Origin: Chlamydiia bacterium
GTDB taxonomy: Bacteria > Chlamydiota > Chlamydiia > Chlamydiales > FEN-1388
DNA: 7,535 nt
Reading direction: 5' to 3'
Assembly: GCA_023269335.1 (NCBI GenBank)
Contig: JAHFTM010000088.1
Span: 1 to 7,535, forward strand
The notes beneath the pieces were generated by a model. It ran no database searches, was not told the DNA's origin, and saw nothing but the letters and a program-made list of their open reading frames with translations. Both the position numbers and the translations under genes were made by a program. This document shows, one piece after another, positions 5,678 to 7,535 of this stretch (positions are counted from its first letter, which is position 1; every line of letters begins with the position of its first letter).

Positions 5678-6577
5678 TTGGTAAGCCAACAAAAAGCAAT
5701 TCTGTACACGCCTTGCGAAAAAAATCTGTGCAGTAAACAAAAAACAGTGGCAAAGGCTGTCAGCTACTCCGGTATTGGGCTTCATACTGGGCAAGAGGTG
5801 TCACTACGCTTTTGTCCGGCAAATGCTGGCGATGGCATTGTTTTTAAGCGCGTAGATCTTCCTGGCAAGCCTATCGTTCCGGCAACTTTTGAATATGTCT
5901 TTGATACCTCAAGAAGCACAAATATAGGTATCAATGACGTTCGAATTTACACTGTAGAGCATGTTTTAGCAGCTCTTTATGCATATGAGATCAATAATGT
6001 GTGTATAGAGCTTTCAGGTATTGAGCCTCCGGCTGGAAATGGCAGCTCAGATGTATTTTTAGAGCTTATTGAGCAAGCAGGAATTGAAGAGCAGAAGGCA
6101 GATTTCCAGCTTGTGCATTTAAAAAGTCCTGTTTATTTCTCAGAAGGGGATGTTACGCTTGTGGCACTTCCAGCAGAGGAGTATCGCATCAGCTATACGC
6201 TTCATTATCCTTCATCACCTGCATTAGGAACTCAGTTTTATTCGACAAAAGTTACTCCTGAGAATTTCAAAAAAGAGATTGCACCTTGTCGCACTTTTGC
6301 TTTATATGAAGAACTTTCCTATCTTCTTGACCGTGGTTTGATTAAAGGCGCAAGTCTTGATAACGCGGTGGTGATTCAAGAAAAAGCAGTGATTAGTAAA
6401 GGAGGACTATTTTTTTCGGATGAAATGGTACGACATAAGATTTTAGATGTTATCGGTGATCTAACGCTTGTAGGAATGCGTTTTTGTGCACATATTATTT
6501 CGATACGCTCGGGTCACTCGTCAAACGTTTCCTTTGCAAAAAAATTATTTCAGCATATTTCTCAGGAGAATAAATAA
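5678..6577 (+). CDS. lpxC: UDP-3-O-acyl-N-acetylglucosamine deacetylase LpxC
   Basis: LpxC is the zinc enzyme that removes the acetyl group from UDP-3-O-acyl-GlcNAc, the committed step of lipid A synthesis, in the cytoplasm. Family hallmarks are in order: YSGIGLHTG (30-38), TVEHVLAAL (92-100) with catalytic E94 and zinc ligand H95, GNGSSDVF (120-127), the SYTLHYP and EIAPCRTFALYEEL blocks (172-213), RHKILDVIGDL (252-262) with zinc ligands H253 and D257, and SGHSSN (278-283) with H280. The IAPCRTFALY and SYTLHYP blocks read like chlamydial LpxC. The start is TTG at 5678, supported by the ribosome binding site at 5660-5671. It gives about 20 residues before the usual N-terminus (KTVAKAVSYSG), a modest extension. 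The C-terminus is short and lacks the E. coli-type FtsH degradation tail. The stop codon TAA shares its last base with an ATG (TAATG) of a short leader frame before fabZ. Confidence 0.96.
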   Translation: MVSQQKAILYTPCEKNLCSKQKTVAKAVSYSGIGLHTGQEVSLRFCPANAGDGIVFKRVDLPGKPIVPATFEYVFDTSRSTNIGINDVRIYTVEHVLAALYAYEINNVCIELSGIEPPAGNGSSDVFLELIEQAGIEEQKADFQLVHLKSPVYFSEGDVTLVALPAEEYRISYTLHYPSSPALGTQFYSTKVTPENFKKEIAPCRTFALYEELSYLLDRGLIKGASLDNAVVIQEKAVISKGGLFFSDEMVRHKILDVIGDLTLVGMRFCAHIISIRSGHSSNVSFAKKLFQHISQENK

Positions 6578-6636
6578 TGTTAGGCTTGATCCAAAAAACT
6601 GCCAAAACCTCAACCCCTTTCGTAATATGGATATAA
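6577..6636 (+). CDS. Possible 19-residue leader peptide, or displaced start of fabZ
   Basis: An ATG at 6577 overlaps the lpxC stop (TAATG) and has an excellent Shine-Dalgarno, AGGAG (6564-6568), 8 bases upstream. It encodes MLGLIQKTAKTSTPFVIWI and stops at TAA 6634-6636, running 10 bases past the fabZ ATG at 6627, in a different frame. Ribosomes ending here could reinitiate at fabZ, which has no Shine-Dalgarno of its own. Alternatively, a one-base change has separated these codons from fabZ. Existence as a functional peptide is unproven. Confidence 0.35.
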   Translation: MLGLIQKTAKTSTPFVIWI

Positions 6637-7061
6637 AAGAGATTGTCAAAATTTTGCCTCACAGGTATCCATTTCTATTAGTGGATAAAATTCTGGAACT
6701 TGATTTAGAAAAAGGGATTATCGTTGGACAGAAAAATCTGACGATTAATGAAGCGTTTTTCCAGGGTCATTTTCCGGATGCTCCAATAATGCCTGGAGTA
6801 CTCATTTTGGAAGCTTTAGCTCAAGCTGGAGGGGTACTTGTACACTTGAGAAGTAATCGTGAGAAGATTGCAGTGCTGCTTAACGTTAACAATGCAAAAT
6901 TTCGTCATCCTGTACGCCCTGGCGATGTACTTATTTTAAGGTGTGAAGGCATGCACTTTAGCAGTAAAGGTGGTAAGGTTCACGCTCAAGCTATGTGTGG
7001 TGATAAGATAGCTTGTGAAGCGGAAATTGGTTTTGCTCTCATCGATAAAAAACAAATCTAA
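6627..7061 (+). CDS. fabZ: 3-hydroxyacyl-[acyl-carrier-protein] dehydratase FabZ
   Basis: FabZ dehydrates 3-hydroxyacyl-ACP to trans-2-enoyl-ACP in fatty acid elongation, in the cytoplasm. It draws on the same (R)-3-hydroxyacyl-ACP pool that LpxA uses for lipid A. The 144 residues form one hot-dog domain. PHRYPFLLVDKI (11-22) is the family's N-terminal motif. FQGHFPDAPIMPGVLILEALAQ (45-66) holds the catalytic pair His48 and Glu62. VNNAKFRHPVRPGD (87-100) is the conserved FR-PV-PGD block. The ATG at 6627 gives MDIKEIVKILPHRYPF, a normal FabZ beginning. No other ATG, GTG or TTG lies between it and the lpxC stop in this frame. The ATG lacks a Shine-Dalgarno, while a strong one serves a short out-of-phase frame at 6577, so the true N-terminus could be longer if a frameshift exists. 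The lpxA start follows 14 bases after the stop. Confidence 0.95.
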   Translation: MDIKEIVKILPHRYPFLLVDKILELDLEKGIIVGQKNLTINEAFFQGHFPDAPIMPGVLILEALAQAGGVLVHLRSNREKIAVLLNVNNAKFRHPVRPGDVLILRCEGMHFSSKGGKVHAQAMCGDKIACEAEIGFALIDKKQI

Positions 7062-7067
7062 AGGCGG
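7061..7067 (+). promoter_or_regulatory. Ribosome binding site of lpxA
   Basis: AAGGCGG overlaps the last base of the fabZ stop codon and ends 8 bases before the ATG at 7076. It sets the lpxA start and suggests translation follows directly on fabZ. Confidence 0.6.
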
Positions 7068-7075
7068 ATGTGATA

Positions 7076-7535
7076 ATGTCTCAAATTCATCCTACAGCAA
7101 TTATTGAAAATGGCGCCAAGATTGCTCCAAATGTATCCATTGGTCCTTATTCGATCATTGGTGCCAACTGTGTATTAAAAGAAAACGCTGTGATCAAAGG
7201 ACATGTCTATCTCGACGGGCACACAACAATTGGAGAAGGTACAAGCATCTGGCCAGGCGCTGTGATTGGTACAAAAACGCAAGATAGAAAGTTTCGAGGT
7301 GAAATAACAGAAGTGATCATCGGAAAGAATTGTGAAATTCGCGAATGCACGACGATCAACTCTTCTTGTGGCGAAGGCTCTTTTGTTAAGGTAGGGGATA
7401 ACTGCCTGATCATGGCCTATTGTCACATCGCTCATAATTGTGAGCTTGGGAATGGCGTGATCATGAGTAATAATGCCACTTTAGCAGGGCATGTCATCGT
7501 TGAAGATTTTGCCATTATTGGAGGACTTACTGCCG
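7076..7535 (+). CDS. lpxA: Acyl-[ACP]-UDP-N-acetylglucosamine O-acyltransferase LpxA (partial, cut by window end)
   Basis: LpxA transfers a 3-hydroxyacyl chain from ACP to the 3-OH of UDP-GlcNAc, the first step of lipid A synthesis, as a soluble homotrimer. The frame is open from ATG 7076 to the right edge (153 codons), with the 3' part of the gene missing. The N-terminus MSQIHPTAIIENGAKIAPNV starts the left-handed beta-helix hexapeptide repeats ([IVL]-G-x4), such as SIGPYSIIGANCVL. TKTQDRKFRGE (67-76) matches the E. coli NQDLKYAGE loop that contacts substrate. HIAHNCELGN (117-126) carries the expected catalytic base His120 (His125 in E. coli), and NNATLAGHVIVEDFAIIGG (132-150) is nearly identical to the E. 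coli sequence. A good ribosome binding site (7061-7067) precedes it. Cys is unusually frequent (8 in 153 residues). In Chlamydia fmt follows lpxA, which cannot be checked here. Confidence 0.95.
   Translation, partial: MSQIHPTAIIENGAKIAPNVSIGPYSIIGANCVLKENAVIKGHVYLDGHTTIGEGTSIWPGAVIGTKTQDRKFRGEITEVIIGKNCEIRECTTINSSCGEGSFVKVGDNCLIMAYCHIAHNCELGNGVIMSNNATLAGHVIVEDFAIIGGLTA

Noticed and set aside
6486..6626. Upstream extension of fabZ into the end of lpxC
   Set aside because: Most of it overlaps lpxC in another frame and shows no FabZ-like sequence; MDIKEI at 6627 matches usual FabZ N-termini.
7175..7435. Minus-strand open frames opposite lpxA
   Set aside because: The plus strand carries an uninterrupted LpxA with hexapeptide repeats and catalytic His; the antisense frames have no motif.

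Overview
The window looks like chromosome from a member of the Chlamydiae, more likely a 'chlamydia-like' environmental lineage than Chlamydia itself. Four things suggest this: a chlamydial-type V-ATPase E subunit followed by a DUF2764 gene, the order lpxC-fabZ-lpxA, LpxC and AtpE sequences that read like chlamydial ones, and a eukaryote-style tyrosine phosphatase with the look of a host-directed effector. Base composition is moderately AT-rich. Genus cannot be set from the sequence alone.

Layout. On the minus strand, atpE (1058-432) is followed 15 bases later by the 5' part of a DUF2764 gene that runs off the left edge. This is the start of a V-type ATPase operon. Across an AT-rich divergent spacer (1059-1206), the plus strand carries an 80-residue lysine-rich orphan (1207-1449). 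Next is a 465-residue protein with a UPF0158 domain, an AT-hook (RGRPPK) and a long basic histone-H1-like tail (1526-2923). A 288-residue classical protein tyrosine phosphatase of the YopH/SptP type (3083-3949) follows and is closed by a good intrinsic terminator (3972-4009). Then comes an unrecognised small, probably membrane-associated protein (4150-4560).

From 4661 to the right edge lies a tight plus-strand run: trhO (tRNA U34 hydroxylase), lpxC, fabZ and lpxA (cut by the window end). The genes are 3 to 49 bases apart with no terminator between them, and a plausible sigma-70-type promoter lies at 4600-4629. lpxC, fabZ and lpxA serve lipid A and fatty acid synthesis: LpxA acylates UDP-GlcNAc, LpxC deacetylates the product, and FabZ dehydrates the 3-hydroxyacyl-ACP that LpxA also uses, so it competes for that pool. 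trhO ties a tRNA wobble modification to this operon.

Most worth a second look: the tyrosine phosphatase with a non-canonical catalytic loop (Asn instead of His before the Cys; WKD instead of WPD); the UPF0158/AT-hook/basic-tail fusion; and the lpxC-fabZ junction. At that junction the best ribosome binding site and a TAATG stop-start overlap lead into a 19-codon frame that is out of phase with fabZ. It is either a coupling leader peptide or a frameshift. No tRNA, rRNA, CRISPR array, insertion sequence or phage gene was seen. No non-coding stretch exceeds 300 bases.
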